Shown here: positions 24,001-27,800 of the stretch, one piece after another
Numbering within the stretch: the stretch's first letter is position 1
How the letters are laid out: the number at the start of each line of letters is the position of its first letter
Assembly: GCA_964368645.1 (NCBI GenBank)
Contig: CAYJBY010000003.1
Location: 77,566 to 141,565, forward strand
Direction of reading: 5' to 3'
Length of the DNA stretch: 64,000 nt
Origin: JAEDHM01 sp964368645
GTDB taxonomy: Bacteria; Bacillota; Clostridia; Christensenellales; CAG-1252
The notes under the pieces: model-generated
What the model was told of the DNA's origin: nothing
What the model saw: the letters and a program-made list of their open reading frames with translations, nothing else
The model's database searches: none
Translations under genes and position numbers: made by a program

Positions 24001-24562
24001 TCGTATAGTTGACGGCATAGTCCTCGGAGGGCGTGAAGGTTATGTCGTAAACCAAGGTATTAACGGAAGCGACCTGATTGGCTGTCCAGTTGTAAGTACC
24101 GGATATGGACTTAGAGTCCACACCCAAAACCGCGCCGTCGGTCGTTGTTGTGAAGGTCAGAAGAGAGGAACCCAGCGTATCGCCGTAGGTTACGCTGACG
24201 TTATCCTTTACCTTAGGCCAGCTAACTACGTTAGGCTTCGCCTTCTTGATAATCAGCGTACCTGTCACCTCTGTGGTCTTGTAGCTCTTCGCCTCAAAAT
24301 GAGCGGTAACCAGATACGTGCCGGCGTTGGTGGGATTGGCAACAAACTCACCCGTGACGGAATCCGCATAGGTGACTGTCAGCCCCGACGTGCCTGCCGA
24401 GCAGTTGACGGTTGCGGCGTGCGCCGAACCGTTGTACGTAGCCTCGTATTCGTTGACGGACAAAGTAACCGCTTGCTCTTTTTTACAAGCGGAAAGCGCA
24501 GTGCCAACCGTTAAAATAATCAGCACGACTGCTAAAACCAAAATTAAGCGCGTTTTTTTCAT
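1..24562 (-). CDS. Giant BspA-like leucine-rich-repeat lipoprotein (3' end outside window)
   Basis: The frame is open from the ATG at 24562 to the window edge, at least 8187 codons. I read it in the same frame at both ends and near 6, 12 and 18 kb without a stop. AGGAGG lies 5 nt before the ATG. Residues 1-26 form a lipoprotein signal with lipobox L-S-A-C (Cys26), so the protein should be lipid-anchored outside the membrane. Residues about 30-750 are MBG/YDG-like beta domains. From about 760 onward there are LRR_5 repeats of the BspA type (A-F-x-x-C/N-x-x-L, then I-x-L/I-P-x-x-V-x-x-I-G), broken by non-LRR beta modules (for example near 2950-3420, 6830-7560, 12430-12760 and 15660-17100) and an acidic Pro-rich linker. 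BspA-type LRRs are known adhesion modules in oral and gut bacteria; an adhesion or surface-display role here is inference. The C-terminus and any second anchor cannot be seen. Confidence 0.93.
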   Translation of the reverse strand, partial: MKKTRLILVLAVVLIILTVGTALSACKKEQAVTLSVNEYEATYNGSAHAATVNCSAGTSGLTVTYADSVTGEFVANPTNAGTYLVTAHFEAKSYKTTEVTGTLIIKKAKPNVVSWPKVKDNVSVTYGDTLGSSLLTFTTTTDGAVLGVDSKSISGTYNWTANQVASVNTLVYDITFTPSEDYAVNYTTVNSSSTTNGKVALSVKKATPVLAGATNEEKELSKPVVKKNITLISGDLLSKASLTASGEGYVLSNGTTVPGKYVWAKFLRDVNNEIIYDERSGNPQLVYLDGSKTDAENLTISILDKDGNPNKYSFVFIPTDTANVNMVEDTVYIANVAKRTPVFDNTANIPLASNITYGQYLSASILGTPGAETNGAAANLLPIGVFSWKNGSEIPALGTAEYVAIFQPKIYNSTTKTFQDHPEYATAEVSISLTVTPTTLTFGDPCASASSIGYTNTTLNDSQLVTLTYDFNANGVKAAAYYLYGAEKRLVNGEFEWSDKSASPENWSYEAVAGEVDTFRVPITFVLNSTETAELFNLDTYYTIIKINKTPIDIDETALAEITGVPFGTKLSSVSLEDYEITAETAEGVSVAGVLTWVNPDLYPGNVGSNTDTYEALFTPVEPQYQSRRVAIRVVTVKGSVTPSKSVLPTVSGKVEAGTVLDASMLNLTDCKVFIDGYADSLGVLIEITGTFSWNGEQRVMPSSSAYSVIFTPNGDFADLVEPYIWNVSVSIVTDSTCFVFSEPDTATMTVTINGLTQHDCPNGGHTSIIINDTVTIENRTYTVTAIADSAFRNNTTLSAITLPSTLTGIGEYAFYGCTALSEILLPATVQNIGNYCFAECTLLSSFVTGGAESSLAGIGEYAFLNCRVLNDLSIPSSIQNIGSGAFAGCGSMDEFFISDNDLYYYDAEQRIILQKSAADNDPSLIYILHTYMAANSAESYMLADNIWRIGERAFAYNQNLTYKVISNSVTQIGTQAFIGCDYLREAYFGNDGVTFDDAENESITIPTSVTVYGSSAATNLQSYCSSKSLTFVPWTSDIYLNYEYSTVQGQNFAKVAGYVDNYHDDVESGAFQEIMTLIIPETYTYNNITYTVNSVSAFGSSAFKKVVLPSTVASIDPAAFSVCSALEEILMPDGVQIIGEQAFYSCAALTSVYIPASVESIGANAFKGCPKLEGVTFGGDVNNIGATIFAGCAEELVVYGPENTESILSNIQNYCESNNYNFNTYTPVSCLVYTVNATGNTITITGLRNHVCNGHDDIVIPEKIGGITVRAIAPYAFAGNAEISRITLPATINSIGEGAFSGCSELESIVLNNNTSYSFSNGALFDSKATMLITYLDILDSDVYTLPSTVLSIEAGAFKSVKRIKTLNFNDLCERIGVSAFDNTAFNVVIPDTNGSFFVLNGVIYTKENEGDGIAMTSRGEKYAVSSTIAVYLPSNTATLYTAPVSVNNVAPYAFANNSVLSGIVFPSAIINVKENAFAGCAALLSVCFNSGIDNVLDKAFADNANLVSVYVEEDVSEIHASAFDNSPNVAVYSPNADDLELICESLGLAFTRCTSAQCFETTSSIDAVTINGLDLAYRAANPGGLVIMIPAYINGLPVKIIGEDAFNEQNVSSAQGKLLSIYVPSTVNQIGAHAFFKCGSVSSIYFGGDIPKVSGEILIGVEAFSEVSPNVTTVYVNSFDNNVTPYFEGIGFVKSSDILIHDNSSCIETVGEGTNMQISGLANHVCNKSHSRITVERFGTISATVIANDAFKGTSIISMEIPDGITTINQGAFRNCARLISIRIPETVTIIGNYCFAGDTRLSSITLPSAARIGSRAFEGCTSLSAVYFTGDINGSAGEYDVSNDAFVGTDGNINAGITVYGPAKVYAYGSWTESNLAKYCAANSINFIAWSPVEDFTFSSAMTDEITGKKYYYVTGYKGNNATVIIPGVYQVEEVDPEYNKGLTYEVRGIAENAFKGNSVVKRVIMTESIKYIGKNAFNGMTALTQLVVPASVEEIGSFAFANTGLLTELYFEDDVTVIGSEIVNKNDKELKIYGPSTGSLKEYFTTGGFKTYVKYNTSTKPSCFAYTVNSAGTEITITGLKNHYCSDGHVNIVVPAYICGVPVTAIGTNAFRNQTKLYSISIPKSVKSIASGAFIGCSNLSRITVDSANPYYAVKNNALTNASGTVMYICLATSSTYELPEGITTIKSGAFDGSPVKSIVFNASLRSIETGAFDGAERLSEFLQVEFNGFFSYAGGVLFDKDVSVLYKYLPNNSGEEFNVPDTVIEFADEAFASADKLLQLTVSGDVKVGEDVFKNTQLTVVSTVEDTYNLEYACLYENVELRYSLPFEKYMVQPYDASSKDAQLMGFDPEQYKLTDEDGRATEESFVSEIYIPMFISGYKIVSIAPGAFSGELYSAVKGYRIPDSVIEIGENAFAETRATSIVIGKSVKTVGEDAFLSDNLKELYIIGNTVIADSDLTDLQSYAKLNFAEIHFSGTVNETTTVTLDGAVLDSDRYPLRRESEYTLALKKEFFDGVTSARLEMFSGEGQSLYAVSVDPAEGKIYDLDATYQPVDEGRSYSVTDGEAILPLTKTSISGGYTTLKITAELAVQGYADGKLSVNSGIIAASINGTFTLTVNTDGNDSVLSFVKNDAESKAGVSGTLYPVDFRSQSLSIFYYSDVCSDFHNKVAWGISNYAIYDISEYTTDELSALCYDYDVDSSDKITINGLKTHVCLSNHNDLTIPSLIKGKTVTAIGEKAFENNVGIIRLTIPDSVTTIGAGAISGCTSLTEIVLTDTHPLFTFEYQYVQLPVKETIQGGVTVKGELRYTLSIENDAISFNDTVFGGVTENSEIRLDVYNGETVLYSLMVNPANLYAYEIDNATGNSLGKAYLAVTLDNGKYTVKLPAAVANVSKVTIHASLTYSQEANGKLKLSKSLFNNLLGDTAVLTVYADMLSSVTAAMPVAEYTLALDNGRISINSEEGVLSANYSGGILYGYVRNDGEKVLDSLITYTAVNTDTIYKLPTTLTSIADGAFYGSESLEYVYIGANVAEIGSKVFENCTALLRIYVDEKNPTFINDAKYYALYRQNNPLKAENEEATYTLLAYPAANRNSTVVLGSNFNVNDIADGAFNSLQLARTLYFESYIHTYGTDLFGNSPRLIEKEDGTYGIAVSMPIGSEFANYFTANEELKLVTVAMHTHKDCFTYDAAGTAISGLKVHEGTTVCQTTEQGHSKLILPTYRKGVKLTGIADYAFRSESIITSVSINDNFTKIGVGAFADADNLSELILNNVTGYSVVNGILFEGEETVHTVLASAAYDRIIFWDEEENKADNEVTERPEEPEEPTDPETPDEPDESDDPTNPDDPTEPEEPTEPETPVVTDKVTIGTEVIDNVTYTVATVYGATKVKDSAFNGNDHVQYVRISSYLGDDSIGAGAFSYCTQLSKIAISSDNSSYVYNEGVLYTNGKKTLHTYLYSNTPVYMDEVYVVDNGLGYETENVQLIYAKAFEGTNVARLRLPCSLSNIGDRAFAEMPYLNYVYFESTVEYIDFEADVFGTKDYTDEQLNRYFDNRVITAYGPNGDDPKSTTSYTDKYSTINRYFMENYFEGEYPENMTADSDWYESDTLSRIKYIPWTDVRDFVFTTEVTDQGNHRGVATITGMTTTKGGATLSEGTEDIVIPLYYKTVEPDSITGEDVTYTYIFNTLADGAFENHTEIKSLTVLYYVDVIEDNFIKGATNIEKLLVQDNDNFKVVSKDKLLGVLFNSTSTRLVAFLAKNTLSNNRYDVPNTVKTIAGGAFSGAKFITTIVIPSTVSYIGAGAFGNTVKLTNLSINSTAYYVFDSYTLYNADRSLLHTYLPTGQGTSGVYVIPESVKEINAYAFEGNGKLTEVRLPEYVTDERTSCVNYIGKNAFSNMKNLINVYFEGYLTLSKADYYDEISGTDGAFVNDEDVAINPTVTGIKVAAGRTSYAWNEEICEKDANGAITLLDENVIVMLVNSDGKYVGELSLGEYEVALDFEENVIDENGEPSTITHSFNKTIPGKYKIKFSATYEEVVYTTYHEITVEPISNVFGNANKGLTVYAPVDSDVNHAVELNSGVKYVGYTPKTALDYTVVEDVNGIENTITINGYDSNAYLVLYKSDYTNVVGADGKITQESGYKGNINNLILPSYINNTKVTAIGEKAFYTSDEYIAKVDDESTGLAKDATPEALITYMKDANSAVKLALLNSRITDLVLLTNIEIIGASAFENCVNVTSMSIPASVEEIGVGAFCYFNSIEQIILENTDNFEVGNGVLYGNHGKLLHTVFNNMIRQLNSDGTIYKDSDGKTEPMYYFETNYPVEVIESRAFEGVTNVVYLTVPIKVVSIGDYAFRNMFSLEEIYFTTNILPPSNAFDGVPVGLTIYAPIGDNLKGYSNLMGYNYVEWNPAECFDWSFTDGTRTAIVINSFNINHSNCGGSHTNIVIPMYINGVKVVELAERAFAYGTEEVISVNIPSSVTKIGAYAFEGCISLAYMFIPVNVGSIGDGAFSFCTSLDEIVFCRDVPTMGADLFNGANSSLIVYCPKTSGVVSGNAARANVNFNTGTPYTCFATKTVSGEGNEALVEIVALKKHNCGYSHSNVIVPERIMGKKVYSLADGSFAGNVKLSSVSLPSYVQKIGINVFKGCTGLTSLTFRNNTYLASNAGGIYSADLKILYAIVDSIAGSTFTVNEETVTIRSVAFVNSDVQIINLGEKVSVIENGAFANCDKLVEINASETSVQYVSADGVLFNKSKTSLLAYPSGKTAEAYIVPDSVVVIGNSAFAGSANLCSIYVGRDIRIINRSAFADCSSLIDVQVYGIIDSIGLGAFDGTADNLVVNSVNIDANSNSYLEYYCVENDVTFRKATPLRYFSVAMNQDGTGSIIGWNNTASLTVSNLVIPMYYNGIRITGISERAFQSNQGIYTLIIPDTIKTIGVAAFSGASNLSSVVFGSGVTDIAKNAFYQCTDLSAMYFRGKELNTYTNVFTGCDVTNMEVYVVASEIGVTLNSLGITKSLTDLGFTVLDNSQSVCFTTTAQKGGEVIITGLKDHVCLGNHNNLHIPTYIDGYLVTAIAPDAFAGCSGIVKLTVPAAIKSIGDGAFGGCINLKDIALESNEYYVLENGALYNAEKTVLHTYLSSNSSLTFTVPTTVLYIKDRAFASAINLISISFNEDILQGNIGADIFDGTAKTLIVYCPAAGGVATYCDDADIEHSTISEITDFEYSFLDDDTIKITGFTGPGTPGNLDVVTTYVVVPQYISGRLVTVIGEEAFANNSQIVNIILPDGLHTIERMAFAKCTALESIVLPATVMSVGDSAFNGCVSLYEAMFLSDPTILGKDIFANTLSTADAQLMIYGPVSGNLESTLGGANFNAGTCVSCFDYEYLSVLSGIVITALKSHECYGNHQVIIIPDEINGRKVIALANDLFKNNATITSIRLPSGITTISDELFMDCASLTRVTIPSSVTAIGKKAFYNCVVLNGIILPSNLASIGDKAFMNCYSLTDIVIPDSAAASVGFAKDCFANCTSITRIKLPGSISEIAAGFFMNTRSLTTLCYTGSDGLVKYGLPSDVINTVGASAFENSAYDASELIMLTYIGERAFAGSTLTKFKLSADLQYIGDGAFASCASLEFEDSQANNKYIIVSGILYEYMNITVQEGVGGGTSGFGLGENNIFVNCYDATWDTENNPILDFTMGEAFDKDNMLAGDTKMNITSVKVVGPVTKSVGDAYIFNPVKYTAEQKITIKSAFLKTLPVGAYKVEISYELIDIINFPWGDKELEPRRDTAITSDTVTSKINISNLDVNSVAGCELEGKTEELPVYGDEGKLPLESAEGDVDSFDSLFILNDVSGEIFLTDYAYERLAAGTYTLTLTVNDGTATGHQLTATIDLTANRKSVDLLFTIHTVPVSFSGNPFQVGESSDKYAFGLRDVDGSYLDENGTPYIQYTDEGTDYEVVNNCVIGSVGLLNSLGESSKQINFILMIRAFAFEGCTGINSMTINTSVVYVQEGAFINVTSLNELGAYAGHLHLAVIKTYPNDPVYAYQGGVLYSLDRDNSTAELISYLASNTLTEFTIPDTITTDGSTFSVDRIGAYAFAFINSLTSVTIGKNVTSIGDYAFYNCEKLTWLNLPKGADRDADGNYYFDSVGAHAFDMPNLQVVYFETGINPTTDGVDPLTNTFKYTNGTEYPRIGELIFGENYNVDVYCTQDSGADNKLYSYCYGYALGGVNYYRVTSVSEFKYEVINGNEIRIKGLVTANSLTDLVIPSYINGKKVTSIISQAFMGDTTLRMVTVPETVNDIGAFAFYNCTGLRQVYVEGLISTLGDNIFKGCMPQYLKVFGKAGGELDSYCSENSISFNSGTYWGCYIIGEVSNAGTIIGYEIIGLVNHYCNTSHKYLTIPTTVYGDLPVLGIAADAFKDTSVISVTISTERTDFYINDNAFAGCTRLSDVYLLTNESGTGFSNAYFAANAFGDAANGNKVPVGMVVHHSMKTLNASITDAIEGYATSKITESGNFLTEAVAGGLRITSYRDDSGNPDRILVIPDQINGSNIVEIGNLAFMSQSNVVTLVLGSYITKIGEHAFEGCSQLSYVFLPEGLETIGESAFAECTALKNVIIPASVNTIGSYAFSGCAALTELRFSGDPANIGSMILEGVSGALEFVQTYSKAAGINKYFRMNYRIIPTYIEDLTAEERWQECYYFEVTEEDGDVYITITGLKNHSGCAGGDHKNIVIPSVIGGLTVRQVADRAFAGNDNLHTVTFGQGAELYELGAYAFAGCTSLGNVRLYAVLSIDEKVFDGCSRLSTVSITLLDGTYISKDAFNDCGNLKNIVLDGSNLVGDVQPYYSTAGALYDSKKTLILCYSVSEEIFAPDLATGIAEGAFDGCVNITTLVLPATIKELDLSYLTDCTALKHIYLQGSAGGSINLLNANSFTGALADVRIHYPLYPNSYNVTGNGSLATSRYIPENMFNRDLRLSNVNIQSIFSYDGYSYRNVSDAFVTVDNLFTEKTYNVWYNINASADNFVFNGNSFTAVTGTVADMYEEHFTYFADVDQTANIDLREVTVSGDYVYYNTTKIDNVLPGDTYKRYLAIRVSTINGTTAYTVAYVYVDRDGKVFDGALTEQVAAEGETLDFYLPRTVSIYNYDGYTYYLRKIDNAMVSVSVSGLTEKALDNAFYYYSGNGFVPVDIIGGEVYIGGTKRNISVESLYTKYLSVYDENGLTEINYVYACALESGAYYLTDNSGNRALLTGSYVIYTVSQGISCTIDGIIVSAENKADVLWQNADYKNLIVPDFAYLNGVSYSVVEIKENGFSVENATDALRFEQVLLKDSNVTTIGADAFRGSAQLTKVDMGDNVLSIGANAFADCTLLDDVQIGSGLRVMDGNPFAHTSDTMTVTFTRNQNFSFNNSVAGVSMVLSKDGSTLVAFNIVNGKTGATLPEGISTVASGAFRTDTIKSIVFPKTLRTLKANAFDGTTALEEVTFTGYVKNIEYSAFADVSGNFTIYGLEPTALTDKSVAKEYADTYGYAFRAHIPSDAFELSYSGGAFTIVKAVSNYIGSTMIIPDELLYSGDSSHKKVVAIGQSAFYGLKQITNLYVSGNVSTIASYAFAGLSSLKSVVFMHTAFDALTIDTAAFAYATALEEVYFENCPSTGGNLSSILNGNNWFKGANDKATVHLAAGMAPWINVPLAQQYVLPSTSVTVSNYSSNEAVLTGFVKNNLTTAAISSMSGAVNLPKYVKGAKVVAVNIATTPDNSTVINSISKLTFPDSVKEIAAYSFGKDATKGIESSLTEVIISANVKTIGDYAFSSKSDMSVYIELGYDNAGNAVQINLGNQPFAVREGKTLSFYLPKDDVNVKAAAAAYGATANSGTVKTTVYTQLNAFEYELKNGLEVRLTGLTEIGKNITDTIYVPRYINGKKVTALGNGAFAMAPNLTKVSLPEDLNSIGDYAFVGTFTDTSVNNGLDTDSSTALKDETAEIVFRGINLNFAYRITVMQGNLVQRVLTNGGENVTTIYAVMGSSTIEEYQIGELVTTIKEGAFAGIDSLKRISVHGNNTLFRTDGDEDDGQGNYYGTRLYSADYTTLYAVLSTDYNNGVSLKLNANLKTVGAYAFYAYADEYVREITLQSKVSEIHVGAFAKAALLRNINISTTEIIQIASNTFYGCTALEEIILPAKIRYIGANAFFESGLSSISLPT
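4403..22288 (-). repeat. Recurring His-x-Cys-x(2-4)-His module between LRR blocks
   Basis: Eleven in-frame occurrences of H-x(1-2)-C-x(2-4)-H follow an 'I-T-G-L-K' strand: 4403-4429, 5402-5422, 8360-8380, 9404-9424, 10772-10792, 11246-11269, 16397-16417, 18284-18304, 19367-19387, 20795-20812 and 22265-22288. A stretched variant lies at 14915-14956. In the copies I checked, a further Cys lies 18-19 residues before the first His. Each module leads into 'I-P-x-x-I-x-G-x-x-V-x-x-I', which opens the next LRR block. The spacing ranges from about 160 to 1220 residues. The set behaves as a super-repeat boundary, with C..H.C..H geometry that could bind metal or form a disulphide. Confidence 0.8.
14480..14602 (-). 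other. Acidic proline-rich linker inside the giant LRR protein
   Basis: Residues about 3321-3361 are almost entirely Pro, Glu, Asp and Thr (repeats of P-E-E-P-T and P-D-D-P-T). LRR-type sequence lies on both sides in the same frame. Such linkers usually separate folded domains or act as spacers in surface proteins. Confidence 0.85.
22300..24470 (-). other. N-terminal tandem MBG/YDG-like beta-domain block of the giant lipoprotein
   Basis: Residues about 30-750 lack LRRs. Instead there are several modules of roughly 90 residues, each with an 'I-T-Y-G-x-x-L' strand, a 'G-x-[FY]-x-W' turn and a 'Y-x-x-x-F-x-P' strand. This pattern fits the MBG/YDG families found in bacterial surface proteins. 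The block probably acts as a stalk between the lipid anchor and the LRR array; that role is inferred from position alone. Confidence 0.7.
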
Positions 24563-24621
24563 ATATGCCTCCTAGAGCTATGCGCGCCGAATTACGCCCG
24601 CGCATAATACTTGTCTGAATT

Positions 24622-24651
24622 ATAATATCACGAATTAAAATGCTATCGCAA
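24622..24651 (-). promoter_or_regulatory. Putative sigma-A promoter of the giant lipoprotein gene
   Basis: On the minus strand, TTGCGA (24651-24646) and TATTAT (24627-24622) are separated by 18 nt, about 60 nt before the ATG at 24562. An overlapping TATAAT is shifted by 3 nt. The rest of the 250-bp gap between the two lipoprotein genes is AT-rich and shows no gene. Confidence 0.55.
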
Positions 24652-24769
24652 GATTATTAAATTTATTTACACCCTGTATTAGTTGAATTAAAGAGTTCTT
24701 AGCAGAAACTTAATGAAAAATTAATAAATTAAAGTGGATTTTCAACGGTATTTAACGCTGAAAACGTAT

Positions 24770-24802
24770 TAAAAACAAAAACCGCCCCGAATAACGGAGC
24801 GG
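24770..24802 (-). terminator. Intrinsic terminator of the InlB-repeat lipoprotein gene
   Basis: Just after the stop at 24813, the minus strand reads an 8-bp stem CCGCTCCG / CGGGGCGG (one G-U pair) with a 5-nt loop, followed by TTTTTGTTTTT. This separates transcription of this gene from the giant gene downstream. Confidence 0.8.
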
Positions 24803-24812
24803 AGCTTACGGT

Positions 24813-27800
24813 TTACTTTGTAAATACGGCGGTTACGGTCACCTGCGCGGTAACTGCCGTTATCGTATATTTCCCGTTGGTGGGAGTCACCGTTCTGCCG
24901 TTGATTTTCAAGGCGGAAAGAGTATATCCCGAAGCAGGCGTTGCGGTTATCGTCACACTCTCGCCGTAGCCCACCGTAGCGGCAGTGGCTGTCAAGGTGC
25001 CGTTTGTTACGCCCATAAGCGTTACTGCAAAGGTCTTACGGCGGAAGGTTACGCTTACCGTTCTTGCTGAAACCACCTCGCCTAAATATGCGGCGGAGCT
25101 TAAGGGTTGCTGAACGCCGTCCACGGATAAGGACGCAATCTCGTATCCTATCGAGGGCGCAATCGAGTAGGTGGCGGTCGTACCGTATTCGAGGGTATCG
25201 GAAGAGCTTCCCGTAAAGGAGAATCCGTCGCGGCGCAATACTCCGCCCTCGCCCACTGTAAGAGCAACGTCAAACGTCTCCTTTGCAAAGGCGGCAGAAA
25301 CGGTAATCTTGTCGTTTACGGACGAAACGCTTAACACGTAACTGCTCTTGCCGACAGGACTTTCAAACGACGCGGACGAAGCGAAGGAAGATATAAGATA
25401 GTGAGAATCCGCGGTAAAGGTTACGGTGAAGGAATCGCCGTAATTGACCGATAAGGGATAATCGCTTACACTGCCACCCTCGGACACGGTTATCTCCACG
25501 TCGTAACTTTTCAGCTTAAAGGTCACGGCATAGGTTACGTTACCCGATACAAAATCAACTGCGTAATTCTCCGTTGGCGTAACCGACTGATTATTGACTG
25601 TAAGGGTATCCACCTCATAGCCTGTGTCGGGGATAAATTGCAAAGTCAGCTTATCGCCGTATCTTGCTGTGGCGGCAACCTCCGCCCTGCCTCCTGAACC
25701 CGAGGTTCCGCTAACTGTGTATTCGTCAGGCGCGAAAGCCACGACAAGAGCCAGCGAGGTGCCCACCGTTCCGCAGGAATACGAGGTTAAGCCGTCGCTG
25801 TCCGACACTCCCGAGGAAACGTCGTTAAGGGTAACGGATGCTATATGATAACCGTCGTCTGCGTATATCATTATCGCACTTCCGTAATTAGTGGAATATT
25901 CGCTTTGTTGAGTATTAATGAACTCCTTGTACGAGGTACTGCCGTTGATTATTACCCTGCCGCCCAAGCCTGACGTAACCGTCACCGTATGGGTATCCAC
26001 GGCAAAAACCACGGATATACTGTGAGATTTTATGACGTTTTGCAAAGTGAGAGTATAGGTAGAACGATTGACGTAGGTCAAAACGCCGTCCATAACGTAA
26101 TGGGAAACGTGATAATTAGGCTCGGCGGTCATTACGATTGACAAGTCGGAGCCGTAGGCTACGCTGTTATTGCCGCCGCAGTCAACGCTTCCGTTGCCTG
26201 TTGTGCCCACGTACACGTTGTTGTAGGTAACGTCGAAATACACGGTCAGCACGTCGCCGCCCACGTTGACAGGCATATAATCAAAGCTCTCCGCCGCGCC
26301 CTGCGATTGACCGTTGAACACCACGTCGCGGACGTAATGCCCCTTTGACGGAGTGAAGACATAGGTCGTCAGCTCTCCGAAATACGCCTTGACCGTACCG
26401 CTTGGGGAAATAGTGCCGCCTGACGTCGCCGTTGCGGTAATAGTCGTTTCCAAGCCCTTAACCGTAACCGACAAAGTTGTCGCCGAGGTTACGGAGTCCA
26501 AGTTCACGCTGACCGCTGTGGCGTTGCTAGCCACAGGATAGGTATAGCTGTCGCCCGATGATGGCGTAACCGTGATTTTTTGGATATAGGTATTGACTGC
26601 CGCCGTTATCCTAAAGGATAAACCGTTGCCGTAAATCACCTCTGCGGTATTGTCTGAAAGGTCGGTGGTAAAGCCCGTGCCTTTTACCGCCACGGTAAGC
26701 CTAGCCTTATCGAAAACCGCACGGATAACGGTATCGGCGGTTACGGAATCGATAGTATAACGGCTGTTACGAACAAAGGTCTTAACACCGTTCACCGTTA
26801 TGTAGGACAGCTTATAACCGACCGAGGCGGTAAACAGCACCGTATATGGCGAAAAGCACTCTAAAACCGTGCTTCCGTTCTTATCCGAGGTACCGCCCTC
26901 TGTGTTGCTTAAAGTGACTGTAATCTGCTTTTTGACAAAGGTAACCTCTACGTTCTGAACAGAGGTAATTGTGCTGATAGTACGCGTTACCTTGCCGTTA
27001 ATCCCTGCAACAGGAGAATAATCTACACCGTTTACCTTTATCAACGATACGCAGTAGCCCTCGTTGGGAATCGCGCTGAAACTCAAATAGGAGCCGTAAA
27101 CGATAGGCGACGCCGACAGCAGCTCCACACTGCCGCCCTCCTTAGCGTTCACGTTGACCGCAAAGGTTTTGACCGTCCACTTTGCAAAAAGCGAAAGGTC
27201 GGTTTTCACCTCATAATCCACGGAACAGGCATTGGTAAAGGAACGGTCGAAGTACCAACCCACAAGCTCGTATTCAACGCGCTCGGGAGCGGCTAAAGCA
27301 AGAACGGAGCCGTAATCGCATTTGACCACATCGACCGTAGAATTATACATATAAACGAAATGAACCTCGCATTGCCGAACGCCCCAAACGGCGTACAGCG
27401 TAACGGGCTTTTTCACCGCCGTGCCGAAATCATAAGGCTCTTCGCCGTTGTTTGTCAGCGACCAATGAGTGAAAACAAAGCCCTCTTTGGTCGGAGCTTG
27501 AGGCGGCACCGCGCAATCTCCCCACAAAACGCCGTCCGTGTTCAGTACTCCGTCCGTGTCATAGGTAACGTCGCAGGTTACTCTTTCCAATACAGCAGTA
27601 AAGCTGCAAGCGGAGGTTATTACCGTTTGAGCGTCGGTGCGTTTACCCTCCGAATCGGTATAACCCACAATAACGTAGCCCTCGGGGGGCGTGACGGTAT
27701 CAGGCGCGGCAAACACCTCGCCGTACTCCATATCGCACTCGATTCTTTCGGTGCCGACCAACAAAGTAACCTTACGGTAACCCCTATTGAATACCGCCGT

